NCBI RefSeq assembly: GCF_902459535.1
Contig: NZ_LR699553.1
Span: 1,116,001-1,180,000, forward strand
DNA from: Paraburkholderia dioscoreae
GTDB taxonomy: Bacteria > Pseudomonadota > Gammaproteobacteria > Burkholderiales > Burkholderiaceae
Direction of reading: 5' to 3'
Length of the DNA: 64,000 nt
Part shown: positions 36,116 to 44,857 of the stretch, piece after piece
How the letters are laid out: every line of letters starts with the position of its first letter
Numbering within the stretch: position 1 is the first letter of the stretch
Translations under genes and position numbers: made by a program
Notes under the pieces: model-generated
Told to the model about the DNA's origin: nothing
Seen by the model: the letters and a program-made list of their open reading frames with translations, nothing else
Database searches by the model: none

Positions 36116-36658
36116 ATGGGGTTGGGAACGCAAGAAGCATCAGAGTGGCCAGAAACAGAAATCGGCGCCTTTCAAGAAGCGATATGGAAGCATGCTTTGA
36201 GCGGACGGGATGTCGGGACAAGACATCTTGAACCGCGTGCAATGCGGTTCGGCCAATGCTTTGCAGGGCGCCAGACCAACGAGCGCAACGCGGCGGCAAG
36301 CGTATTGGCAGCCGCGACCGGTATCCGGTTGAGTGAGGCGAGCGCGTTCTTGGGGCACCGGTCAAGTGAAGTAGCCGCTTCATACTTGCGGGTCACACTG
36401 GATAAAACGAGTGGCGCGGTGCAAGACGGGCGTAAGAGTGACCGGCAGGAATTGCAGCAATGGCTTTCGCGAGCGATGTTCGAAGCCGAGCCGGCTTTAG
36501 ACATTCAAAATCCGTATCTCGGGCCAGTTGCGCTGAATCGTCAACAGGGGACCTCTGAGGCTTCACCGCTCACACGCGTCTACGCCGATATGGGTCGAAC
36601 GGATGCCTTGCTAGCACATCTGGCGAGCCTAGACGCGCAACTGACCAAGGATAAGTAG
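36116..36658 (+). CDS. Short protein resembling a tyrosine recombinase C-terminus
   Basis: 180 residues from ATG 36116 with GGAGG seven bases upstream. The middle reads ATGIRLSEASAFLGHRSSEV followed by AASYLRV, which resembles the final LGHxS...Y part of tyrosine recombinases. The upstream Arg and H-x-x-R boxes are missing and the protein continues for 85 more residues, so it could be a remnant, a DNA-binding derivative or an unrelated protein. It lies between the Septu-like pair and the DUF482 gene. Confidence 0.45.
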   Translation: MGLGTQEASEWPETEIGAFQEAIWKHALSGRDVGTRHLEPRAMRFGQCFAGRQTNERNAAASVLAAATGIRLSEASAFLGHRSSEVAASYLRVTLDKTSGAVQDGRKSDRQELQQWLSRAMFEAEPALDIQNPYLGPVALNRQQGTSEASPLTRVYADMGRTDALLAHLASLDAQLTKDK

Positions 36659-36832
36659 TTTTGCTTCATAGGGGATAGACTGCGCCGGCGTAGCAAGCCG
36701 TCGGGGTTCGCACTCGCGCGCTTTACCGACCCCTCTGATTGATTTCGCAGTTCCCTGAAGACTTTTTCCGTATCGGCGACAATGCTGGTTGTCGCCGCCG
36801 CAGGCGGGAATGTCGTTCAGGAGCGAAGCCAG

Positions 36833-37969
36833 GTGAGCAGCAAGGTCGAAATTCACGTCGTGGACTCAATTTCGGAAGTCGACGCGGGCGAGTGGAACGC
36901 GCTCTCCGATGGCAATCCATTCGTACAGTACGAATTCCTTTCCGCGATGCACGAGACCGGCTGTGCGTCTGCGCATACCGGCTGGCAGCCCTTTTTTCTG
37001 CTGATGAAGAGGGGCGCTGACCTGGCCGGCGCGATGCCGCTCTACCTGAAATCACATTCGCGCGGGGAGTACGTCTTCGACCACGCGTGGGCGGATGCCT
37101 TCAAACGGCACGGCCTGCGCTATTACCCCAAGCTGCTGTCAGCGGTCCCGTTCTCGCCCGTAACGGGACCGCGGCTACTGGCGCCGACCCATGCAGACCG
37201 GGTCTTGCTGGCAAGGGGAGCTATTCAACTTGCGCAGCAGATGGACGTGTCATCGCTGCACGTGCTGTTTCCCCATGAGGCGGACCTTGAGGCGTTGACG
37301 GATGCTGGGTACATGCTCCGGGAGGGGGTCCAGTTTCACTGGGAAAATTTCAACTACGAAAGCTTCGACGACTTTTTGTCGAAGATGAGCCACGACAAGC
37401 GCAAGAAGGTAAAGCAAGACCGCCGCCGGGTTTTGGACGCCGGGGTGACGTTCAGCTGGCTACGCGGTGCGGACGTGGATGCGGATGCGCTGGATTTCTT
37501 CTACTCCTGCTACGAGAACACCTACAGGGAGCACTGGAACCCGCCATACCTGACCCGCGACTTTTTCGACCAGGTCCATGCCACCATGCCCGATGCGCTA
37601 ATGCTGGTAGTCGCCGAGGTTGACGGCAACAGACTCGCCTGCGCGTTGAACGTCGTCGATGGCGACACGATGTACGGGCGCTATTGGGGGACCAAGGAGT
37701 TTGTCTCCGGCCTGCACTTCGAGACCTGTTACATGCAGGGCATCGAGTATTGCATCGTCAACGGCCTCGCGAGCTTCGAAGGTGGTGCGCAAGGTGTTCA
37801 CAAGATGTCGCGTGGACTGCTTCCCACGCCTACGTGGTCAGCGCACTGGATTGCAGACAAGAGGTTTGCTCATGCCATCAGTGAGTTCCTCGACCAGGAA
37901 ACGGCAGCGATGGATGAGCACATCGGGGAATTGGAAGCACATACGCCGTTCAAGCGACGTACTGATTGA
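36833..37969 (+). CDS. DUF482/COG3146 GNAT-like acyltransferase, intact island copy
   Basis: 378 residues from GTG 36833, which has AGGAG nine bases upstream; an ATG at 36782 would add 17 residues. It belongs to the FemAB/GNAT-like DUF482 family: NALSDGNPFVQYEFL, then MPLYLKSHSRGEYVFDHAWADAF, a basic HDKRKKVKQDRRRV helix and a C-terminal GRYWG and GAQGVHKMSRG. Function of the family is not well defined. A truncated member with different sequence stands at 47084-47428, at the island junction. Thus the island carries a complete replacement for the gene it interrupts. Confidence 0.85.
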   Translation: MSSKVEIHVVDSISEVDAGEWNALSDGNPFVQYEFLSAMHETGCASAHTGWQPFFLLMKRGADLAGAMPLYLKSHSRGEYVFDHAWADAFKRHGLRYYPKLLSAVPFSPVTGPRLLAPTHADRVLLARGAIQLAQQMDVSSLHVLFPHEADLEALTDAGYMLREGVQFHWENFNYESFDDFLSKMSHDKRKKVKQDRRRVLDAGVTFSWLRGADVDADALDFFYSCYENTYREHWNPPYLTRDFFDQVHATMPDALMLVVAEVDGNRLACALNVVDGDTMYGRYWGTKEFVSGLHFETCYMQGIEYCIVNGLASFEGGAQGVHKMSRGLLPTPTWSAHWIADKRFAHAISEFLDQETAAMDEHIGELEAHTPFKRRTD

Positions 37970-38031
37970 CGTAGTCTCAAAGAAGACGGACATATCGTGA
38001 GCTCGGACGAAGTGTTTATCGTTGCTCCGCT

Positions 38032-39318
38032 CTAGACGGACAATTCGTTGATTCGCTGGATGAGTGCAGAATTTTTCGCCCGTTCTTCTGCTATCAAAAG
38101 TTGAAGCTCCACGATGTCGTCATGCTGACGCTCTTCGACCGTCCGGAGGCTTGCCTTCTTGGTCGCACGTACGTATGCGCGCTGCGCTTCGCGGGTAGCA
38201 TGGCCGAGTACTCGCGCAATTTCGTCAACTACATCGTCTAGAGCCAGAGACCTGCCCTCCCGAGTACGACGCTCGATGATTTCCTCTGCAATTTTTTGAG
38301 CCTTGTAGCGCCTGAATGAATGATAAGCAGCACGTTTTGGACGGCCCAATTCCCTCAGCGCCGCCGAAAAAATTCCAGATACCGACCGTGGTCTTAAAGG
38401 CTTGCCTTCGTTCGCACTGAGGAATATTCGGTACTGCGCCTGCTCTTCACTAATGCCGAGAGCCTGCATATGTTTCGTGCGGCTGGTCGAAATGTAGTTT
38501 TTGATAAAGTGCGCTAGCGGCCACGGCATGGAAAACGAAAACTGATATCCAATTTTTTGGTCTGGAGGACAGACTTCGAACGCGTCGGAGTTTTTCTGTG
38601 CATCAAAAGCCTTATCCGAAAATTGCTCTGTTCTCAGCGAATTGCTGCTGCCGACGCGCCAGCCTTCGTACTCCCCTAACCGAAGAAAGAGAACGTTGCG
38701 TTCGGCGGCGAAGAGTCCATGCTTTTCGCGAAAAATCTCCTCGACTTGTCGAATGTCTTCGTCGGTCGCCCAATATTGACTCTCGTCTATGCGTGCATTT
38801 TCACCAATCCCACGGTAACAGAGCGGGTAATTCAGTTTGCTCGAATTTTGTTGGTCCACGTCGCACGGCAGAGCTGAGGTAACCCGACAATTTCTTGGTC
38901 CGATTGTCCGCTTTGGAATTCGTCGGTTTTCCTGACACCAGGCGAGCATGTCATATACATGGCGAAGTTTAATGTTGGTGGTCCTCGCAGCAGGATGCTC
39001 CCGGCCATGTCCGCTCGGATGTACTAGAGTCTTGTTAAAGGCGTCATTTCGAAACATCAATAGGAGCTTCTGGTCGACATTTGTCAGCCTCCGGCGCCGC
39101 TTCTGCAAAAAGTCGCAAAAAGCTGTCACTGCATATGTCGCGGCCTGCGTCTCCGACCATGCACGTTTGGGGTCAAATCGCTCTGCGCTCGTTTGGACGA
39201 TGCTATGCAAATAAGAAGTAAAGGGTTCGAGGAGTCTGCCTTCCTGGTCGCGCAGACTCGGGTACCGCAACCCTTTGACGTTTGACCAAATCAGAAGGAG
39301 GCCGCTACTGATATTCAT
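38032..39318 (-). CDS. Complete tyrosine recombinase/integrase (operon gene 6)
   Basis: 428 residues from ATG 39318, with GGAG at good spacing; the stop of the preceding gene lies four bases away. All catalytic residues are present: Arg221 in EGWRVGS, His333 and Arg336 in YHSFRRYK, His373 in VLGHATRE and Tyr382 in QRAYVRA. A SAM-like core-binding region precedes them, and the protein ends with a coiled-coil (LQLLIAEERAKNSALIQRI). It should perform the strand exchange of the element. It is the last gene of the six-gene operon and converges on the island DUF482 gene. Confidence 0.88.
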   Translation of the reverse strand: MNISSGLLLIWSNVKGLRYPSLRDQEGRLLEPFTSYLHSIVQTSAERFDPKRAWSETQAATYAVTAFCDFLQKRRRRLTNVDQKLLLMFRNDAFNKTLVHPSGHGREHPAARTTNIKLRHVYDMLAWCQENRRIPKRTIGPRNCRVTSALPCDVDQQNSSKLNYPLCYRGIGENARIDESQYWATDEDIRQVEEIFREKHGLFAAERNVLFLRLGEYEGWRVGSSNSLRTEQFSDKAFDAQKNSDAFEVCPPDQKIGYQFSFSMPWPLAHFIKNYISTSRTKHMQALGISEEQAQYRIFLSANEGKPLRPRSVSGIFSAALRELGRPKRAAYHSFRRYKAQKIAEEIIERRTREGRSLALDDVVDEIARVLGHATREAQRAYVRATKKASLRTVEERQHDDIVELQLLIAEERAKNSALIQRINELSV

Positions 39319-39322
39319 ATGC

Positions 39323-41422
39323 TCACTCCGAGGTGCTGCGCGCCACGCTCGCTGCAATCAGCATACTACGGAATCCGGCAATCGAGGCGCCTGGCGGCGG
39401 CTCTCGGAACTCCTTATCGAACTCGAACTCTGGACGTTGTTCACTGACGACTAGCACCCCTCTCCGGGCGTGAGAGATGGCCCGCGACATTAACAGTTGC
39501 GCCTGTGTTCGGTCGTGGTCACTGGCGAGGGCGATGACGGCATAGTCGACGCAGCCAAGGAAGGGGGCCCGCAACGGTACGGCGTATGAAAGGGCACAAT
39601 TCGACAGATGTTCGGGAGTGACCGTCACCGTCCCAACATTTCCTACATCAATCGTCTCATACGCGATGTCACCATGTGATGGATGAAAGTATGAGGCGTT
39701 GTCGCTCGTCGAAAGCACACCTCGCGTGCCGGCAATTAATCCACGCTCAAGGTCAGACCTCAACATCACTATTGGGTCGCCGTCAGAGGCGGATTGCAGA
39801 TTCTGTATCTTGACGACGTGCGTACGCTCGCCTTGCATTGCGCGCAATTCGGCTGTCTCGTTGTGAAACTGCATATTCCATCTTATAGCTTCAGCAGCGT
39901 GTGTCGTGAACAGGACCGCTGAGCCAAAGTGCGCGCACTCACGGAAGGCGGCGGCGGTCGCGGACGCTTCGCGAGCTGGCGGTGTTTCGAGCCAGTAGAT
40001 AGACGTCGGCCGCACGCGAGGGACGAAGGTCGAAGCTTGGACGCCGATGTGCTTGAAGTCTGGCTTGCCCACAATAATGTCCGGCTTAGCAAAAGATGCC
40101 AGCGACTCGAGCGATAGAACGTTACTGACTCCAAGGTCTGCGAAGACAGAGAGTCCGTCGGTTTGAGCAGGATAGCCGTGTGCTCGCCCGAGCATTCTGA
40201 TTCGGGAAGCGTTGCGCAACCGGTGCAGCAGCTTGTTCAGTGTAACAAAGCTCAATTGGTCGGCATCGTGAACAATGACGTCAGCGCCCTCACACGATAA
40301 ATGTGGCTCCGCATCCCGAAGCACGTCGCTTGCTGCAGCGGCAACATGTGCCAACCGCGCGATGAGGCTCGTGGTCTCACTGTCCGCGACTCCAAGAATA
40401 TGGACTACACAACGATGGCTCTGAGCAAGAATCAAAATTGCAGAATCGATAGTAAGAGAGGGTGCGCTGATGATTTCAACAGATTGAGCCTGTTTTTCGG
40501 GTACGGCAACCAAAGCTCGCGTTGTGACGAGCGATGCGCACAGCGCGCGCTGAATAATTTCGACCCCTGCGGAGTGAAGGTGTCGTGTACCTCTTTCAAT
40601 TGCAACATAAGCGACCTTAGCCGCGACCGCTTTCTTTATCGCCGCAGTGGCTGCAGATTTACTACCGAGACGGACTGAGAGGCGGTCGATGACATACGAA
40701 TATGGAACTGAAACTCTGCCGCGACGCTGCATGTCAAGGAGAAGATGGTTGCAAGCAGCAATAAGACGAACTTCCGGAGGAGTTTTCGTACTCAATGTAG
40801 AAGCTAACCGCTCGAGGTCGTTCCATTTTAGAAAAGGGGCTAGCCGGTACGGATTATCAAGAATCAGCCCATACGCCGAGACACCGAAGAGGTTGTGGAG
40901 TTTTGTCGCAACCCTCGGATGAATCCAGTAAGGTGCTAGCAAATCATTGATTTGCGCCAGCGACCAGTAGCGTGACCAGCCTTCAACCAGCGCTTTGCAC
41001 TTTTCTCTCCGGATTCCGTGGACTCGCAACATTTCAACGTCTCCAAGGTCGAGTGCTTCAACCAATGACGTACCGTGTCCCCTCCGTAGATTACGCGCAT
41101 CTCGTACGGTCAGCGCGCCGAACAGTCCGGTTTTCCCGAGAAAATGAACCAAACCCAGGCCACTCGGCTTGCACCGCGTAGCCTCGATTGCTTTGAATTG
41201 TCGACCGTATACAGGGCTTTCAAACCAGTGGCCTTTAATGTTCCACGATTCGCCAATTATCGGTCGCTCCAGGAAAAGCGGGGCGTCGGCAACGACCACT
41301 ACGACGCCTGTGCGTTTTGTTCCAATAAATTGGGACAATTCGAGCGCAGAAATTGCGCCTCCGAAGGCTCCATGGGAGAGCAGTCGAACGATATTTCCCC
41401 TACAATTTTTTAGCTCGGTCAT
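39323..41422 (-). CDS. RecD2-like helicase homologue lacking ATPase motifs (operon gene 5)
   Basis: 699 residues, GAGG before the ATG. The N-terminal half follows RecD2/YrrC: an OB-like region IIGESWNIKGHWFESPVYG (56-74), helix-hairpin-helix repeats (EMLRVHGIRREKCKALVEGW, about 130-149) and the ILDNPYRLAPF segment (187-197). The helicase half keeps the fold pattern but not the catalysis: at 340-352 LGVADSETTS stands for GxPGTGKT, at 385-388 HDAD stands for DEAS, and the final box reads SRAISHARR. ATP hydrolysis is therefore unlikely. I infer a DNA-binding structural role in recombination. Confidence 0.7.
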   Translation of the reverse strand: MTELKNCRGNIVRLLSHGAFGGAISALELSQFIGTKRTGVVVVVADAPLFLERPIIGESWNIKGHWFESPVYGRQFKAIEATRCKPSGLGLVHFLGKTGLFGALTVRDARNLRRGHGTSLVEALDLGDVEMLRVHGIRREKCKALVEGWSRYWSLAQINDLLAPYWIHPRVATKLHNLFGVSAYGLILDNPYRLAPFLKWNDLERLASTLSTKTPPEVRLIAACNHLLLDMQRRGRVSVPYSYVIDRLSVRLGSKSAATAAIKKAVAAKVAYVAIERGTRHLHSAGVEIIQRALCASLVTTRALVAVPEKQAQSVEIISAPSLTIDSAILILAQSHRCVVHILGVADSETTSLIARLAHVAAAASDVLRDAEPHLSCEGADVIVHDADQLSFVTLNKLLHRLRNASRIRMLGRAHGYPAQTDGLSVFADLGVSNVLSLESLASFAKPDIIVGKPDFKHIGVQASTFVPRVRPTSIYWLETPPAREASATAAAFRECAHFGSAVLFTTHAAEAIRWNMQFHNETAELRAMQGERTHVVKIQNLQSASDGDPIVMLRSDLERGLIAGTRGVLSTSDNASYFHPSHGDIAYETIDVGNVGTVTVTPEHLSNCALSYAVPLRAPFLGCVDYAVIALASDHDRTQAQLLMSRAISHARRGVLVVSEQRPEFEFDKEFREPPPGASIAGFRSMLIAASVARSTSE

Positions 41423-41428
41423 TGCGCC

Positions 41429-41824
41429 TCAGCTTACAACGATGCCAAAGTTCTCAAGGTATTGCAGTACATAGACCCGTCGTTCGGAGTCGCTCAATTT
41501 GAGGGCAAGGTCCGAGTTTTCGAGACGCAATCGCTCCGTCTCGTTAGCTGAATCAGGTATTTTTTTTAAGTTCGTGGTGGCTGTGGTGGCGTAAAGGAGA
41601 ACGCTAGCATCGAGCTGTTTAAAGATTTTTTTTAGTGCAGAGTTCGTTCGAATCGTGGACGGAGGAATCCCTACTTGTTCACACACGCGAGAGCGCGCGA
41701 CTTTTCCGAATTGATTGAGCGGAATTTGGTCGGGCGTCATTTGCTTGACCCAGATGCGCAGCCGTTCCGCATTGTTTCGTCCGCGCTCTTGTGTTGAGCT
41801 ACGATTCTTTAGTCGCTTCATCAT
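41429..41824 (-). CDS. Small helix-turn-helix and coiled-coil protein (operon gene 4)
   Basis: 131 residues. A basic N-terminus (MKRLKNRSS) and a helix-turn-helix-like segment KVARSRVCEQVGIPPSTIRT are followed by a heptad-rich coiled coil (ERLRLENSDLALKLSDSERR). Its start overlaps the previous stop as ATGA (41821-41824) and the next gene begins six bases on. In size and design it recalls TnpC of Tn554 and other small accessory proteins of multi-recombinase elements. It may set insertion orientation or site choice. Confidence 0.65.
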   Translation of the reverse strand: MMKRLKNRSSTQERGRNNAERLRIWVKQMTPDQIPLNQFGKVARSRVCEQVGIPPSTIRTNSALKKIFKQLDASVLLYATTATTNLKKIPDSANETERLRLENSDLALKLSDSERRVYVLQYLENFGIVVS

Positions 41825-42447
41825 TTTCTAGTTCTCGATTTCAAGGGAGTCAGCTTCCTTAGCGTTTTCGTGAGCTCAGAAATCTTGGCTTCGAGCTCTG
41901 CTTTCTCTTCTTTCCACTGAACCCTGTTTCGTTTGTGCGCGTCCTTTTCATCTCGCAATTTTTTAACAGCATCGTGTCGTTGCATTGTTAGTTCGACCAC
42001 ATCGCATTCCTGTCTGCAAATTAATTTTTCTAACCGAGAAATTTCCTGACTTTGTCGTTCAATTGTCAGAGACTTATTCGAATTCTCAATCTGACTGACG
42101 GAGTTGGATTTCAGTTTGGATAGCGTCTGTTCGATTTCGTCGTTTAGCGTGGAGTGATACGTTTGGGAGAGGGTTGTGCGGCTGCAGCGGTGCAGGGAGC
42201 CAAGTTGTTCCCGAACGGAACGACAATTTTGGCTTCCATCCCATAGTGCGAATGCCTTGATGTATGTTGGAAAGTAGTCCAACACTTTTTCGTCGTTTTC
42301 ATCTAGGCAAGTTTGACCTGTTAAGTCGTCAGTTTTCCATGGGATTCCATCACACGACCACAATTGCAATATCTTAAGCTTGTCTTCGATGTGCTTCGTC
42401 GCGAGGATTCTCGCTGGTGAGTTCGAGGGCAGACCAGTGTCACTCAC
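41821..42447 (-). CDS. Coiled-coil protein (operon gene 3)
   Basis: 208 residues from GTG 42447 with AAGGAG at six bases. The first 90 residues are globular and aromatic (KILQLWSCDGIPW, TYIKAFALWDG); the rest is a long coiled coil with clear heptads (EKAELEAKISELTKTLRKL). It overlaps the preceding recombinase gene by 8 bases and the following gene by 4. No family is recognised. A scaffold bridging recombinase subunits is one possibility. Confidence 0.65.
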   Translation of the reverse strand: MSDTGLPSNSPARILATKHIEDKLKILQLWSCDGIPWKTDDLTGQTCLDENDEKVLDYFPTYIKAFALWDGSQNCRSVREQLGSLHRCSRTTLSQTYHSTLNDEIEQTLSKLKSNSVSQIENSNKSLTIERQSQEISRLEKLICRQECDVVELTMQRHDAVKKLRDEKDAHKRNRVQWKEEKAELEAKISELTKTLRKLTPLKSRTRK

Positions 42448-44857
42448 GGGAATCTCCTTGGAATGTTTGGACCCATGTGACCTCTAGAAGTCTAAACTGA
42501 GCTCGCGTTTCCTCGCTCAGAGTGCGCTCCAGTGAAATCAGGTCTGCGAGCCTCTTTGCATGGGACGCATGCCTCGCTCGAATTGCCGGAGGTAGTTGAA
42601 AGTCCTCAGATTTAGCGAGCGATGCCTCCACGTCTGCACCCAATACGGCGAGATTATTTTCGTTGTTTAGGTTGTGGATGCACCTGTGACATTTTTCGGG
42701 GGAAGCGTCTTCCTTATGAAGTTCGCCCTCCCTGAAGCAATTCCCCATTTTTTTCGTGTGAGTTGGATTTCGGGCCATGCAAATGCAGTGTGGTAAGGGG
42801 TCGGCTTCGTAGCCTCGGTGCTGAAGGATGTCAGTAACAACTTTGGATTTGTCCCTGACGTCCGCAAGTCGAAAGGAGGCCGAAGCCGATAGGCGCTTGG
42901 CAAGGCGCAATACCAATCGTGGGAAAAATCCGCCAGCTGTTGACCCGTCGAACATCTCCTTCACTTTTTCCGCGAGGTAGGCGGTACGTCCCTCGACTAT
43001 CGACTGTTGCACACTGGCGGCTTCGGCTTTTCTTCTCGCAAGGGCTACTCGAACCTTCGGTGTGGTCTTTCCGTTGGGAGCATCGGTGTAGTACGGTAGG
43101 GTCTGGTCTGGAGAGTAGTGGCGATGCTGGCGTGAGAGCGCTAGTAATTCTGCACAGTCGTATCGATGCATAAACAGACAAGAGAACATACGCCGATACG
43201 GGAGCAGTCGATGAGCGAACTTCGAATAGTCGACGTTCGCCAGCCGGAAGAACTCCTTTAGGCTCTGTCGCAAGCCAAATTCAAAACGCTGCCCTCGCAA
43301 GCCAAGTACTGTGAGAGGGCGACTGGTGAAAAGCTTGTGGCGCCGCCCCTCCTCTCTATCGGACGGGACCATTACTGGGGGCGCATCCAACCCGCGCAGT
43401 TCATGGTAGATGTCGATAAGGAATGAAACCGCATCAGCGACGAGGTCATTGCAGGGGAAGTCATCGTAATCTTGAATGGTCTTTTCGACGTAGAACTCTA
43501 TTGACCACTCCTCAAAACCGTTGCCGATACTCCGGAGAGAACTTAGTGATAGACCGTACGGAACTCCGTGACCGATGACCTCGTTCGACCGACGACCATG
43601 GTTTGATGCGATAAGCACAAACATTGCACTCTGCGCGGTCGTAACCAAACCGGAAAGAGACTCAACACCCTGCGCTAGTCCGATGCTTTGATAAGGAAAG
43701 AGACCGTCGACATTCAGATGGGCGTAGCAGGCAGCCACGTGCGCTGCGACTCTTTGGTTGATTGCCTCTGGGCCGACAGAAGGCGAATCCTTCATCGACT
43801 TCACGAGCACTTCGCGAGCAGCTGAGAGAAGCTCCACGAAGGCTTCTCGCCGGTCGTATAACCATTTGATGCTCTCGTTCAGCAGCTTGAGATAGTCAAT
43901 GGTTTCGATGTCGGCAGAACGTTGTGGCGCGTAGGGAGCGAGACGTTCAGCTTGAGCAGTTACCCCAGGGCACGGTAGGAAATTAAGACAATCCGCGCCG
44001 TCCGTATGTGCCGCCAAGTAGTTGAGCGCGTACATGGTCTTTGCAAGCTCAGAGTAGCGCTCTGGCGCCTTGCGCCGACCAACCTTTTTCGGAGGACGTC
44101 GTCTGTCGCCGGAGAGGAGTCTTACCCGGCGTCGAAACCAAAGCGGATACCCGACCCACGGTCGAGGAATTCCTATCGTTTGTTCAACCTTGTCTAAATT
44201 TAGGGTGTACTCGGCAAGATGGCCTGCGCCCGTGAACTCTGCGGCAAGACCGGGGGTGTCCTTCATTCGTTGCAAGAGAAGAACCAAACTACGACCGTGA
44301 TGGAGCACTCGCTCCCAGGATTGAACCGATAATCTAATTATCAGGCGGTCGACTGCTGGCGGCGTAACGTCGTGTAGGTTGTAGAAACCGTTGCGCAACA
44401 TCCAAATGAAAATGCGAGTTAGCGTCCGCACAAGGGGGCCGACGGCGCTGGCGACCTCGCCTTTGTGATGCTTCGAGACGCATTGATTGACGGCGTACTT
44501 GACAACGTCTTTAAGATTTCGAAAGTGCGTTAAGGGGACGGGGCCCTCGTATATGCCCACACCACCGCAATCGAGCCAGATTGCGCGAAGGTCGACTCGA
44601 ATTATCTTAGGGTCCCGTGCACTATGATGGGCTACGTTGATGCGCAGAACGTCTTCCTCCCAATCCGAAAGGTATCTGCTATGTTTTCGTATGCTCGACC
44701 AATTGGACCTGCCTTGGCCCACCTCGGACGGCTGTAAGGCCGCGTTTAGGTCAACGTCGACCATAGGGTCTCGGTGACTGACGTCGCAGGCGAACCCATC
44801 AGAATCGGGTTTGCCGCTATCCGTTGAGCGGGTTTGCGACGAAGGGCCATGGTTCAC
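42440..44857 (-). CDS. Large tyrosine-recombinase-like protein with Cys cluster (operon gene 2)
   Basis: 805 residues from GTG 44857, chosen because AGGAGA lies at ideal spacing. A recombinase-like core is visible: ASNHGRRSNEV with the first Arg near residue 423, RLLPYRRMFSCLF near 552 in place of H-x-x-R, and QHRHYSPDQTLPYYT near 578 for the H...Y end. After it comes a probable zinc site, CIC near residue 691 and CHRC near residue 723. The gene overlaps its upstream neighbour by 41 bases. Size and layout resemble the large partners in RIT, Tn554 and gamma-mobile-trio elements; orthology was not tested. Confidence 0.65.
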   Translation of the reverse strand: MNHGPSSQTRSTDSGKPDSDGFACDVSHRDPMVDVDLNAALQPSEVGQGRSNWSSIRKHSRYLSDWEEDVLRINVAHHSARDPKIIRVDLRAIWLDCGGVGIYEGPVPLTHFRNLKDVVKYAVNQCVSKHHKGEVASAVGPLVRTLTRIFIWMLRNGFYNLHDVTPPAVDRLIIRLSVQSWERVLHHGRSLVLLLQRMKDTPGLAAEFTGAGHLAEYTLNLDKVEQTIGIPRPWVGYPLWFRRRVRLLSGDRRRPPKKVGRRKAPERYSELAKTMYALNYLAAHTDGADCLNFLPCPGVTAQAERLAPYAPQRSADIETIDYLKLLNESIKWLYDRREAFVELLSAAREVLVKSMKDSPSVGPEAINQRVAAHVAACYAHLNVDGLFPYQSIGLAQGVESLSGLVTTAQSAMFVLIASNHGRRSNEVIGHGVPYGLSLSSLRSIGNGFEEWSIEFYVEKTIQDYDDFPCNDLVADAVSFLIDIYHELRGLDAPPVMVPSDREEGRRHKLFTSRPLTVLGLRGQRFEFGLRQSLKEFFRLANVDYSKFAHRLLPYRRMFSCLFMHRYDCAELLALSRQHRHYSPDQTLPYYTDAPNGKTTPKVRVALARRKAEAASVQQSIVEGRTAYLAEKVKEMFDGSTAGGFFPRLVLRLAKRLSASASFRLADVRDKSKVVTDILQHRGYEADPLPHCICMARNPTHTKKMGNCFREGELHKEDASPEKCHRCIHNLNNENNLAVLGADVEASLAKSEDFQLPPAIRARHASHAKRLADLISLERTLSEETRAQFRLLEVTWVQTFQGDSRE

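Noticed and set aside
36116..36658. Treating this gene as a functional integrase of the island
   Set aside because: It lacks the first Arg and the H-x-x-R box, so it cannot be catalytic by known mechanisms.
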